This document shows positions 33,507-42,118 of a stretch of 64,000 nucleotides of DNA, one piece after another (position 1 is the first letter of the stretch; the number at the start of each line of letters is the position of its first letter). The DNA is from an uncultured Eubacteriales bacterium. Its GTDB lineage: Bacteria > Bacillota > Clostridia > Oscillospirales > Acutalibacteraceae. A program made the translations under genes and the position numbers. Location: the NCBI GenBank assembly GCA_934488615.1, contig CAKSSJ010000007.1, positions 1-64,000 of the forward strand. Direction: 5' to 3'. Below the pieces are notes generated by a model. The model was not told the DNA's origin. It was given only the letters and a program-made list of their open reading frames with translations, and made no database searches.

Positions 33507-33531
33507 CCTCCAAAATGATATGTTTTGGAGG
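33507..33531 (-). promoter_or_regulatory. Perfect 9-bp hairpin enclosing the mini-ORF ribosome site
   Basis: CCTCCAAAA (33523-33531 on the minus strand) pairs with TTTTGGAGG (33507-33515) across a 7-nt loop, burying the ribosome site completely. A second small inverted repeat, TTTTGC/GCAAAA (33547-33562), lies further upstream. Confidence 0.5.
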
Positions 33532-33563
33532 CCGAAAATCTACAGTCTTTTGCAATCGCAAAA

Positions 33564-33989
33564 TCATCCGTTGTTTTTCATTTTTTCTTTTATCTGAGTT
33601 GTGGAAATACCTTGTGTGTACGGCAAACACTCTATGCTTACTCCGATTTTTGCAAATTGCTGTTCGGTTTTGTTGTATCTTTCCGTACCCTTCCAGTCAT
33701 CTCCCGAAAACAAAACATCAAATTTATATTTGCTTTGGCAAAGCATTTTATCCTCTGTCTCCTCGGGATTTATTACAACGACCTAATCAACGCATTTAAG
33801 CGCCGCCAGAATTCTCACTCTGTCCTCAAGCGGATAAACAGGCTCCTTATGCTTTATATTTCTCACATAATCGTCGTCGCAGACAGCGACAATGAGATGA
33901 GAACACATTGCCCTGCATTTTTCAAGCAAATTCAAATGTCCGACATGGAAGACATCAAATACTCCGGTTGTGAAGCCTATGTTATACAT
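33564..33989 (-). pseudogene. TagD-like cytidylyltransferase gene with in-frame amber codon
   Basis: The frame encodes a 141-residue glycerol-3-phosphate-cytidylyltransferase-like protein interrupted only by TAG at 33783-33785 (codon 69). The first part has TTGVFDVFHVGHLNLLEKCR (HxGH nucleotide-binding motif) and EDRVRILAALKCVD; the second part has FDVLFSGDDWKGTERY and ISTTQIKEKM, both typical. One base change (for example from GAG or CAG) explains the stop. It starts 3 nt after licD, so the pair probably modified a cell-surface polymer. Confidence 0.8.
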
Positions 33990-33992
33990 AAC

Positions 33993-34856
33993 TCATTCCA
34001 GCTCCTTTTTCGTAAACTCTTCTATTTTTTCAAAAATTTCCTCCGGGAAAACAACTGTATCTAACGGAAAATGAGAATGGCTTACAACAGGAGTCATATA
34101 GTTATCGCCGTAATACAGTTTCAAATATCCGTCATAATCCTTAGGAATTTTGAATTTTTTTGTTCCGAATATATGCTCATCGAGTTCTTCAATGTACCTT
34201 CTCGGTATTGCTATTTTATATTCATACATACAAATACCAAAAACCTTATCGTTTTTGCTTCCGAGTTTACATATAACAAATCTTATCAATGAAATCAATT
34301 TAATTCTCAAAAACTCCGGTAATCTCTCGGATATGTCATAAATCCGTGTGTTTTGAAAATCTATATTATGTCTTCTCTTATATCTGTTGAGATATTTTTC
34401 ATGAATCATAAAAATACATCCAAGCAGCTTTTTCTGAAGTTCAAAAAGCTTATCATTCCCTGCACAATCGCAAAAAACAAAAATATCAATCCAAAGTCCC
34501 TTATTGATATTAAGCTCGTCAGTCGCATACTCATCAACATATGTGCCGTCCAGCCTTATTCTCGGCAGAAAATGAATTGTCTCGTGATCGGTTGTATAGT
34601 ATGCAAAAAATAAACCATCGATATTATTATTGTGCTTTTTGAAATGCCTTTTTAGCTTTTTAAAATCCTTTTCGCTGACGATAACGTCAATGTCATCATC
34701 CCACGGAATAAATCCGTCGTGCCTGATTGCACCCAACAATGTTCCATAACCCAAAATTAAATCTATTCCAATCGATTTGCAGATTTCATCAAGCTTGTAA
34801 AGCATGTAGTATTCCGCATTTTGTAAATCTTTAAGATCAAAATCCTTCTTTTGCAT
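33993..34856 (-). CDS. LicD-family phosphotransferase-like protein
   Basis: A 287-residue LicD-domain protein. The nucleotidyltransferase-like core is visible: LILGYGTLLGAIRHDGFIPW directly followed by DDDIDV. LicD proteins attach phosphocholine or similar phospho-groups to teichoic acids and other glycopolymers. The neighbouring TagD-like gene would supply a CDP-activated alcohol. The ATG at 34856 follows GGTGGTG; an ATG five codons upstream has no site. The gene is markedly more AT-rich than its neighbours, which suggests transfer. Confidence 0.85.
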   Translation of the reverse strand: MQKKDFDLKDLQNAEYYMLYKLDEICKSIGIDLILGYGTLLGAIRHDGFIPWDDDIDVIVSEKDFKKLKRHFKKHNNNIDGLFFAYYTTDHETIHFLPRIRLDGTYVDEYATDELNINKGLWIDIFVFCDCAGNDKLFELQKKLLGCIFMIHEKYLNRYKRRHNIDFQNTRIYDISERLPEFLRIKLISLIRFVICKLGSKNDKVFGICMYEYKIAIPRRYIEELDEHIFGTKKFKIPKDYDGYLKLYYGDNYMTPVVSHSHFPLDTVVFPEEIFEKIEEFTKKELE

Positions 34857-34889
34857 TTCAAGCACCACCATATATGTCTGATTTAATTT

Positions 34890-34918
34890 ATTCTATCAAT
34901 ATTTTAATTAAAAGTCAA
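34890..34918 (-). promoter_or_regulatory. licD promoter
   Basis: Minus-strand TTGACT (34913-34918), 17-bp spacer, TAGAAT (34890-34895). Confidence 0.7.
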
Positions 34919-34962
34919 CATTAACATAATGCTGTTTTCGTTTGATATATCATAAAAAATGA

Positions 34963-34991
34963 TTGACTGTTTTCGATTAAATTAGTATAAT
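34963..34991 (+). promoter_or_regulatory. Promoter of the five-gene EEP operon
   Basis: TTGACT (34963-34968), 17-bp spacer, TATAAT (34986-34991), followed by GGAGG before the first EEP gene. Confidence 0.75.
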
Positions 34992-35022
34992 AGACTTATC
35001 TTTATTCTGGAGGTATTGTCTA

Positions 35023-36120
35023 ATGAAAAAGTATATCAAAATCATCATCTCTTCCCTGCTTGTTCTCGCCCTCATGCTCGGTGTCGGAACAGCAGCCTTT
35101 GCAGAAGAGGACACATCGGACAAGCTTACGGTTATATCCTCAAACGTGGCGGGACTTCCGATTCCGTCAAAGTTTGATAAGGACGGCAAGGTTGTTCCCA
35201 AAACTCAGAAAATCATGGGCGAAATGCTTAACAACAGCGGTATTGACATTATCTGCGTTCAGGAGGATTTCCAGTATCATGCGATCCTCGCAAAGCAGAT
35301 GACAAACTATCCCTACAAGACATATACAAGCGGCGGCGTTCCTGTCGGTGACGGCTTGAACATTTTCTCCAAGTATCCCATCTATAACATCGAGCGTGTT
35401 GAATGGGAGGCTTACAACGGAATTCTCGACGCTGCAAATGACGGACTTACCCCCAAGGGCTTCCTTAAATGCACGGTTGATTTTAACGGTGTTCTTGTTG
35501 ATGTATATGACACTCACCTTGACGCTAACGGATCTCTCGCCGACTGTGCGGCGAAGAAGGCTCAGCTTGAGCAGCTCAAGGCATACATAAACGAAAATTC
35601 CAAGGATATGCCGGTTATTATCACCGGTGACATGAATATTGCTATGCACTGTGACATCAATGCGGAATTCTATCCCGTAATGATTGAAAACGGCGGATTC
35701 AAGGACGCATGGTCAGAGTATTGCAACGACGGCGTTTATTTCACGGAGCGTCTCTCGTCTGAAGTGAATGCCGAATATGAGGCAAAATTCGGCGGAAACT
35801 ATTGGGGTCGCTGGGACTCCGTTGAGCGTGTTGTTTATCGCAGCAGCAGTAACGTTGAACTTACGCCGACCGATTTCCGCTATGAGGACTACAATAACCG
35901 TGACGGTCACGGTGTAGTTACGGATCACAGCGTTATGATATGCGAAATGGAAGTTGCAACGACAGATTACGTTGCACCGGCAATTGATCTTAACAAGGAA
36001 AAAAGAGAATTATTCGGTCATAAGCTCGTTCGCACGGTAAAGCTCACTGCAAGATGCATTTACAGAATTCTTACCGATCTTATCGCAAAAATCAAGTCAG
36101 GCGAAATCACAATAAAGTAA
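35023..36120 (+). CDS. Secreted endonuclease/exonuclease/phosphatase-fold phosphodiesterase, copy 1
   Basis: A 365-residue exported protein (signal peptide about 1-27, AAFA-E) of the EEP superfamily, which includes DNase I, inositol phosphatases and sphingomyelinases. Catalytic landmarks: SSNVAG (Asn), IICVQED (metal Glu), DTHLDA (His), ITGDMN (Asp/Asn) and VVTDHSVM (final Asp-His). A secreted lipase-type role such as sphingomyelinase is possible but not proven. The last 45 residues form an extra tail ending TDLIAKIKSGEIT, shared with the next gene. Confidence 0.78.
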   Translation: MKKYIKIIISSLLVLALMLGVGTAAFAEEDTSDKLTVISSNVAGLPIPSKFDKDGKVVPKTQKIMGEMLNNSGIDIICVQEDFQYHAILAKQMTNYPYKTYTSGGVPVGDGLNIFSKYPIYNIERVEWEAYNGILDAANDGLTPKGFLKCTVDFNGVLVDVYDTHLDANGSLADCAAKKAQLEQLKAYINENSKDMPVIITGDMNIAMHCDINAEFYPVMIENGGFKDAWSEYCNDGVYFTERLSSEVNAEYEAKFGGNYWGRWDSVERVVYRSSSNVELTPTDFRYEDYNNRDGHGVVTDHSVMICEMEVATTDYVAPAIDLNKEKRELFGHKLVRTVKLTARCIYRILTDLIAKIKSGEITIK

Positions 36121-36132
36121 GGTGCTTATATA

Positions 36133-37245
36133 ATGAAAAAAACGTTTAAAATAATGCTCTCGACCTTGCTTGCGCTTGTTTTGCTGATTTCCGTCGGCAC
36201 GGTCGCATTTGCCGAGGACGAAGATGTTAATATAACGGAAGACAAGCTTTCCGTTATGTCTGCTAATGTTGCGGGACTTCCAATCCCCTCCAAGTTTGAC
36301 AAGGACGGCAAGGTTGTTCCCAAAACTCAGAAAATCCTCGGTCAGCTTCTCAACACCAGCGGTGTGGATATTATCTGTGTTCAGGAGGATTTCCAGTATC
36401 ATGCAATTCTCGCCGCTCAAATGAAGAATTATCCCTACACAACCTACACAAGCGGCGGTGTTCCCGTAGGCGACGGCATGAATATTTACTCGAAGTACCC
36501 GATTTACAACGTAGAGCGTGTTGCATGGGAAGTTTTTAACGGCATCCTCGATGCTGCAAACGACGGTCTTACACCCAAGGGCTTTATGAAATGCACGGTT
36601 GACTTCAACGGAATCCTCATTGACCTTTATGACGTTCATTCCGATGCAAACGGCTCTCCGAATGATGTCAAGGCGAAACACGCACAAAATGAACAGCTCG
36701 CCGCCTACATTGACAAAAACTCCGCAGACCGTCCCGTTATAATCACGGGCGATATGAATGTTTACACTCATTCCGAGCAGGATGTAGGTATCTATGAAAT
36801 CTATGTCTCCCGTGAGGGATTCGATGACGGCTGGACAATGTTCTGCCATGACGGAATTTATTTTGAGCATAATGTAACCTGGCAGGAACGCCAGGAGCTT
36901 GAACAGCGCTACGGCGGAGATCCGTGGGGTCGTTGGGATTCCGCCGAAAGACTTCTTTATCGCGGAAATTCAAACGTCGGATTTGAGGTTACGGATTTCA
37001 GATATGACGACTACAACGAGCTTGCAGGACAACCCGTTTCTGACCACAACATGATGGTTTGCGAACTCAAGGTTACTTCAACGAATTACGTCCGTCCCGA
37101 AATTGAGCTCAACGTTGAAAAGAGACGTCCTCTCATCGAAAGACTTTTTCACGGCACAAAGATGGTATTCAGATGCCTCAAGCTCATCTTTACAGACCTT
37201 ATTGCAAAAATCAAATCGGGCGAAATAACATTCCCGACCAAATAA
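36133..37245 (+). CDS. Secreted EEP-fold phosphodiesterase, copy 2
   Basis: A 370-residue paralogue of the preceding gene, 12 bp downstream, with its own signal peptide (about 1-27). Catalytic motifs are kept (SANVAG, IICVQED, ITGDMN, VSDHNMM), but the DTHLDA segment reads DVHSDA. Stretches of exact DNA identity remain, such as 36 nt at 36301-36336 and 35179-35214, so the duplication is fairly recent. The C-terminal tail with TDLIAKIKSGEIT is also retained. Confidence 0.78.
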   Translation: MKKTFKIMLSTLLALVLLISVGTVAFAEDEDVNITEDKLSVMSANVAGLPIPSKFDKDGKVVPKTQKILGQLLNTSGVDIICVQEDFQYHAILAAQMKNYPYTTYTSGGVPVGDGMNIYSKYPIYNVERVAWEVFNGILDAANDGLTPKGFMKCTVDFNGILIDLYDVHSDANGSPNDVKAKHAQNEQLAAYIDKNSADRPVIITGDMNVYTHSEQDVGIYEIYVSREGFDDGWTMFCHDGIYFEHNVTWQERQELEQRYGGDPWGRWDSAERLLYRGNSNVGFEVTDFRYDDYNELAGQPVSDHNMMVCELKVTSTNYVRPEIELNVEKRRPLIERLFHGTKMVFRCLKLIFTDLIAKIKSGEITFPTK

Positions 37246-37256
37246 AGGAGTTTCTT

Positions 37257-38408
37257 ATGAGACCGATTACAACATTCGTCAGACATAATTCGATCAAAGC
37301 CATGCTTGCTGCAGAGCAAGGACTTAAAGCCGTGTCGAAAGGCAAAATAGGCAAAAATCTTTTTGATGTTGAGCCGAAATTTATCGGTACAGACGTCAGA
37401 ATAATCAAGGAAACGGACGATTCAACTTTTATCGCAAAATGCGACACAAGCGGAAGAATTGTCAACAAGCCTTTTAAAATTCTTGTAACGACAGACCTTC
37501 ACCTTTGCGACGATTATGAGCTTATCAACAAGTCGCTTTCAATGCTTGCAAAGCACGTTGAGGCTGAAAAGCCCGACCTTATTCTTTTCACGGGTGACGT
37601 TGTGCTGACCGATCATCAGCAGGTTGACTGTATTCAGTTCGGCAAATTCATGGAAAAGATGGGCATTTACTGGGCTTACGTTTTCGGCAATCATGAGGCA
37701 AGAGCCGAGAAGGAATATCACAAATATTTCATGCTTAAAAATCTCGTCAGCTTCCCCCATTGCCTTTCAAAATTCGGCGATCCGTCGCTTTTCGGCTACG
37801 GCAACTTCTTCATCAACATTCTTTCGTCCCCGACCTCGATTCAGCAGAGCATCGTAATGCTTGATTCAGGCAGAAACACGAGCCCGACACATAACATTGA
37901 AAACGGTGCGCATGCCGAGCTTAAATGCTACGACTTTTTGAAAAAAGACCAAATTGACTGGTACAGGAAAACAATACTTGACCTTGAAAAAGAATACGGT
38001 AAATTTAAGTCCATAATGGCAATGCACATTGCTCTTTGTGAATACGAAAAAGTCATGCAGCTTGACGAAAACGGTAATTATATTCCTACAGGCAAGGCTG
38101 AAATTCTTTACGGCGAAATGCATGAATCAGTCGGCTGCTCCGAGTTCAACAGCGGAATGTTCGACGCTATTAAGGAGCTCGGAAGCACACAGGCAGTTAT
38201 CGTCGGTCACGACCATGTCAACGATTTCTGCGCCAAATACGACGGCATTTACCTCGTTTATGCCCAGTGCGACGGCTACAACACCTACACAATGGGCTCC
38301 AACTTCGGCTGGGACGAGAAGGACTGGATGCAGGGCGTCACAATGATCGACATGGACAAGGACGGCGAAATCGGCTTCAGACAGCGCTTTAACAGAGATT
38401 ATTTATAA
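37257..38408 (+). CDS. Calcineurin-like metallophosphoesterase
   Basis: A 383-residue metallophosphoesterase. Metal motifs: TTDLHLCDD (Asp/His), LFTGDVVLTD, VFGNHEARAEK, AMHIALCEYE and GHDHVNDF. It resembles the Dcr2/purple-acid-type group (GIYWAYVFGNHE). No signal peptide is seen, in contrast with the two upstream EEP proteins, so it may finish phosphate removal inside the cell. The ATG at 37257 follows AAAGGAG. It is the third gene of the operon. Confidence 0.85.
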   Translation: MRPITTFVRHNSIKAMLAAEQGLKAVSKGKIGKNLFDVEPKFIGTDVRIIKETDDSTFIAKCDTSGRIVNKPFKILVTTDLHLCDDYELINKSLSMLAKHVEAEKPDLILFTGDVVLTDHQQVDCIQFGKFMEKMGIYWAYVFGNHEARAEKEYHKYFMLKNLVSFPHCLSKFGDPSLFGYGNFFINILSSPTSIQQSIVMLDSGRNTSPTHNIENGAHAELKCYDFLKKDQIDWYRKTILDLEKEYGKFKSIMAMHIALCEYEKVMQLDENGNYIPTGKAEILYGEMHESVGCSEFNSGMFDAIKELGSTQAVIVGHDHVNDFCAKYDGIYLVYAQCDGYNTYTMGSNFGWDEKDWMQGVTMIDMDKDGEIGFRQRFNRDYL

Positions 38409-38419
38409 GGAGACTTTAA

Positions 38420-40219
38420 ATGACCCCATACATACTCAAAAAACATCTTACAAGAAAAATTACCTTTCTTGACAAAAACGACCCTCAGGTTCCTACCGCT
38501 CTTTTCAGCGCAGTGAGCGAGGCTCCCGACCTTTCGTGCTTCCCCTACCCACTCCCCTCGGCGAGAAAGGATTATACCTGCGCGGCTCAGGGAGATAATT
38601 CCGTCATGTGGTTCGGCGGCAAAACGGGAATCACGCGCTATGACCCGAACGGAAAAAATATTGACGACAAAATAATGTATTTCAGCGCCCACCGTCATCT
38701 TCCGCATCATGCCGTTGATGCAATTTTCGCAGACGGTGACGACCTCTGGGCTCTCTGCCGCGATAAGGTCGCTCACATTGAGATGATCATGCTCACAGCG
38801 GAGGAAAAAGCTGAAATTCTTCTCGACGAAACGAACAAATATGTTATGCGACGCGGAATGGTAAGCCAGCGCGACCTTAAGGAATTCAGAGATTATGAAT
38901 CACGATATCCTTATGCCGCATGCGACAATGACGGACTTTTCACCTCGGGCTATGCAATCGGTGAGATGTACCGCTACGCAACGCTCAAGGAGAAGCTCGG
39001 CGAGGATCATCCGAGAGTCCGGGACGCAAGAAAGAATGCAACGAAGGCTTGCGAGGCATGTCTGCTTCTGATGTATATTCACGGCAGACCCGAGGGCTTC
39101 ATCGCACGTTCGTACCATGTTACGGGCGAGCCTGTTCCCGACGACGGAATTTTCTACAAAAGAGAAGGCAAGACAGCTCACTGTGTTTTCACGAATGAAG
39201 CAAACAACTGCGGCAGAGTCGGCGAAGAGATTCCCTGCGACTACCCCATTCCCGACAGACTTGCCGCGCTTTACCGCGACCTCGGCTATACCGATGACGA
39301 CATTTGCTATAAAGCCGACACCTCCAGCGATGAGGTTACAGGCCACTTCCTCCAGATGAAAATAGCTCACGATTTCCTCGCCGAGGACGATCCCGAGCTT
39401 GACGAGCTCATCAAGGTCGCGTGCAAGAGAACGACGAAGCACATCATTGACCACGGCTTTGAATTCTGCGAATACTCGGGCAAGCCGACGACATGGGCAA
39501 AATGGAGCAAGCGCTATTTTGACAACGATCCCATCGGATATGTTGACGCTCCGCTCAATTCCTCGGAAATGCTTGTTTACCTTAAGATCACAATGTATAT
39601 CACGGGCGAAAAGGGAATCTGGCAGGAGACTTACGATAAGCTCATCTCCGAGGGCTATGCCGACCTCGGTGCAAAGCACTACGACCGCTTCTATCAAGGC
39701 GCAATGAGAGAAAAGGTAAATCCCGAGGAGGATCTCATGTACGGCGACAATATGCTCGCCCTCATGACCTACTGGATGCTTTGCACGCTTGAAACGGACG
39801 AGGAGCTTCTCGCCAAGTACCGCGCCGCCTTCAAATCATGGAGCGGACTTATTCTGCGTGAGCACACCCCGGGATACGACTTTATGTACAAGCTCGGTGT
39901 TCCCGACGCTGAAATCGATTTTGAAAAGGACGCAAACTGGTTCACTCATTTTGAAACAAACCGTCTTATCGCTTCGGTAAATTCCGAGCGCCATGACGTC
40001 GCAATCAAAATCGGCAGAAATTATGACGAGCAGAGAGAGTTTGAGATTTCGGCACTGCTTACACCGAACGAAAGACACGTTTCAAAATATGACAGAAACC
40101 CTTACGACCTTTTCAAGGGCGAAAACAAGGGCACATGTATTGAAAGCTGCTATATTTATACCTATGCCTATTGGATTGGCAGATACTACGGATTTATTGA
40201 CGAGGAGGGACAGGCATGA
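38420..40219 (+). CDS. Unrecognised 599-residue protein
   Basis: I cannot name this family. Residues about 40-115 look like part of a beta-propeller (VMWFGGKTGITRYD, DAIFADGDDLWALC). From about 150 on the sequence is mainly helical, with aromatic- and acid-rich loops (GFIARSYHVTG, DTSSDEVTGHFLQM, YVDAPLNSSEML), as in alpha/alpha-toroid glycan-active enzymes. There is no signal peptide. Its stop overlaps the start of the next gene as ATGA, which implies stoichiometric expression with the GH38-like partner. Confidence 0.7.
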   Translation: MTPYILKKHLTRKITFLDKNDPQVPTALFSAVSEAPDLSCFPYPLPSARKDYTCAAQGDNSVMWFGGKTGITRYDPNGKNIDDKIMYFSAHRHLPHHAVDAIFADGDDLWALCRDKVAHIEMIMLTAEEKAEILLDETNKYVMRRGMVSQRDLKEFRDYESRYPYAACDNDGLFTSGYAIGEMYRYATLKEKLGEDHPRVRDARKNATKACEACLLLMYIHGRPEGFIARSYHVTGEPVPDDGIFYKREGKTAHCVFTNEANNCGRVGEEIPCDYPIPDRLAALYRDLGYTDDDICYKADTSSDEVTGHFLQMKIAHDFLAEDDPELDELIKVACKRTTKHIIDHGFEFCEYSGKPTTWAKWSKRYFDNDPIGYVDAPLNSSEMLVYLKITMYITGEKGIWQETYDKLISEGYADLGAKHYDRFYQGAMREKVNPEEDLMYGDNMLALMTYWMLCTLETDEELLAKYRAAFKSWSGLILREHTPGYDFMYKLGVPDAEIDFEKDANWFTHFETNRLIASVNSERHDVAIKIGRNYDEQREFEISALLTPNERHVSKYDRNPYDLFKGENKGTCIESCYIYTYAYWIGRYYGFIDEEGQA

Positions 40220-41202
40220 GCAAGATTGCAGTAATAAACGAATTCAGCGTTGAAGCAATAAAGGCCGCTTTGCAGAAGCTGGATTCTTTCCCGAATCTCA
40301 AGGTCAACGGACTCAATGCACATCAGCTTGAGGAGCTCAGAGCTATTGACCCGATTCTTTTTAAGGAGATTTCAGAAAACATAAAGATCGACCGCTGGTT
40401 CCCCTATGTCGGCGCTTGGGCAGATACGGACGAGCTGTCCGAAACTGCGCTTATCAAGAGCTGTCTTTACTCCGTAAGATATTTTCTTGACAATTTCGGC
40501 AAGAAATACCGTGTTTTCCACGGCAAAAAGATTTATAACAACATGCTTCCGCAGATCGTTTATTCCTCACTCTTTGACGCTGTTGTGCTTGAGAGCGAGA
40601 CTGAAAGCAAATGGCTCCGCGGCGCGGACGATTTCAGAACTCTCGTTATGACCGCCGATACGGTCGATGTCAACGAGCTTGACGATGATTTTATCAAGGA
40701 AAATGAGTTCATCTCTTATGATGAGCTTGCCGATATTTTCTTCGATTCTCACCTTGATCTTGAAACCGTCACCCTCCCTGTCGGAAATATTCTTCCCGAG
40801 GGCATCGAAAAGTCACTTGTTCATGCCGAAAAAACCGCAACGGCAACAGGACGTGACAGAAGCCGTGATATTCGCGATTCATGGATCAATTATTTCTGCG
40901 GTTCCAACGGAAAGGCGGGCGAAACCGTCACTGATATCGAAGCGGATCAAACATGGGAGAGCTTTGACATCATAATTCACGGTGACGGCGTTGTTCTCAC
41001 CGAGGTCAAGTTTGCCGAGGACGGCAGTGAGGACATAGTTATCAGAGTTGCCGAAACAAACGGCAAGGAGCAGTCGGCTTACCTCACATGCAGTAAGCTT
41101 GACGCAGGCTTCCGCTTTGAGATAATGCCTTACGAGGTTCCGACCTTCCGCATTTCAAATGACGGAAACGACTACGCAAAGGAAATCTACATTTGTGAAT
41201 AG
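40216..41202 (+). CDS. Reduced GH38 (alpha-mannosidase)-like protein
   Basis: A 328-residue protein that looks like a shortened family 38 glycosidase. The segment RWFPYVGAWADTDELSETALIKSCLYSVRYF in residues about 58-88 matches the region of GH38 enzymes where WVEPD-x-PSGESLVRQ is found; NNMLPQIV follows. The C-terminal 90 residues match the GH38 beta domain (VVLTEVKFAEDGSEDIVIRV, EIMPYEVPTFRI). The N-terminal HxHxD-type metal site and the large middle are missing, so it may be non-catalytic. It is coupled to the upstream gene by ATGA. Confidence 0.55.
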   Translation: MSKIAVINEFSVEAIKAALQKLDSFPNLKVNGLNAHQLEELRAIDPILFKEISENIKIDRWFPYVGAWADTDELSETALIKSCLYSVRYFLDNFGKKYRVFHGKKIYNNMLPQIVYSSLFDAVVLESETESKWLRGADDFRTLVMTADTVDVNELDDDFIKENEFISYDELADIFFDSHLDLETVTLPVGNILPEGIEKSLVHAEKTATATGRDRSRDIRDSWINYFCGSNGKAGETVTDIEADQTWESFDIIIHGDGVVLTEVKFAEDGSEDIVIRVAETNGKEQSAYLTCSKLDAGFRFEIMPYEVPTFRISNDGNDYAKEIYICE

Positions 41203-41209
41203 TTCAATC

Positions 41210-41243
41210 AAAGGATTGCCTCTTAATTGCGGCGATCCTTTTT
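41210..41243 (+). terminator. Terminator of the EEP operon
   Basis: AAAGGATTGCC pairs with GGCGATCCTTT (one G-U pair), 10-nt loop, T-run. Confidence 0.85.
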
Positions 41244-41244
41244 G

Positions 41245-41272
41245 TTGCATTATATCCGTTTTGTGATATAAT
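41245..41272 (+). promoter_or_regulatory. Promoter of the DUF6198-type gene
   Basis: TTGCAT (41245-41250), 16-bp spacer, TATAAT (41267-41272), 30 bp before the start codon. Confidence 0.75.
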
Positions 41273-41302
41273 TGTATGAAAGCCAACTCGGAGGGGTTAT
41301 AG

Positions 41303-41998
41303 ATGTCCAAAAAAATTACACTTCACGGCGAATTTGTCTACGTTGCGGCAATACTTCTTCTTTCGCTCGCCGTCGCAATGCTCAGCGCGGCAAACTTCGG
41401 CGTTTCGATGATCGTTGCGCCTGCCTACATAATCAGTCAAAAGCTCGGTGTTATCACCTTCGGTCAGGGCGAATACCTTGTGCAGAGCATACTTTTCATT
41501 GTTTTCTGCATACTCATGAAAAAGGTTAAGCCCGTTTATTTCAGCTCATTTGCAACCTGCCTTATCTACGGTGCCGTGCTTGACCTTTGGAGAATGCTCG
41601 TTCCGCTCTTCAATCCCGAGGTTACCGCCCCGGGCTCAATGGGCTTGCCCGGTCGTGTTTTACTTTTCATCGGCGGAATGATTTTAACGTCATTCTCGGT
41701 CATGCTCTTTTACAAAACGTATTTATATCCGCAGGTTTACGACTTTTTCGTTAAGGGCATCAGCGCGCGATTCAATAAGGACAGAACGAAGTTTAAGATT
41801 GCGTTCGACTTCTCCTGCCTTGCCGTTTCATGCGTGCTCACCCTCGTTTTGTTCCGCAAATTTGTCGGAATCGGCATAGGCACTCTTATTCTTACTGCGC
41901 TCAACGGCTTTATCATCGGCTGGTTTGACAAGCTGTTTGACAAATGCGTTGACCTCAAGCCCCTGTTCCCGAAATTCGCCGCAAAATTCGATTTATAA
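41303..41998 (+). CDS. Multi-pass membrane protein, DUF6198/YitT-like
   Basis: A 231-residue protein with about five membrane helices. It resembles the DUF6198/YczE-like group of Firmicutes membrane proteins: AMLSAANFGVSMIVAPAYI near 27-45 and GIGTLILTALNGFIIGWFD near the end. Function is unknown. The ribosome site is GGAGGGGTT. It is transcribed alone from its own promoter. Confidence 0.65.
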   Translation: MSKKITLHGEFVYVAAILLLSLAVAMLSAANFGVSMIVAPAYIISQKLGVITFGQGEYLVQSILFIVFCILMKKVKPVYFSSFATCLIYGAVLDLWRMLVPLFNPEVTAPGSMGLPGRVLLFIGGMILTSFSVMLFYKTYLYPQVYDFFVKGISARFNKDRTKFKIAFDFSCLAVSCVLTLVLFRKFVGIGIGTLILTALNGFIIGWFDKLFDKCVDLKPLFPKFAAKFDL

Positions 41999-42118
41999 AT
42001 CCGTAAAAAAGAATTAACAAATAATTCACTTGAATTATCGGGCAAAATGTTGTATGCTTATATCAAAGGAAAATGTTTTTGCTTCAGTCGTTTTCCTAAA
42101 TTACGGAGGTAAACAATC

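Noticed and set aside
28826..41243. A polysaccharide-utilisation locus of SusCD type
   Set aside because: No SusC/SusD-like or sugar ABC importer genes are present; the fucosidase-like and mannosidase-like proteins stand among phosphoesterases instead.
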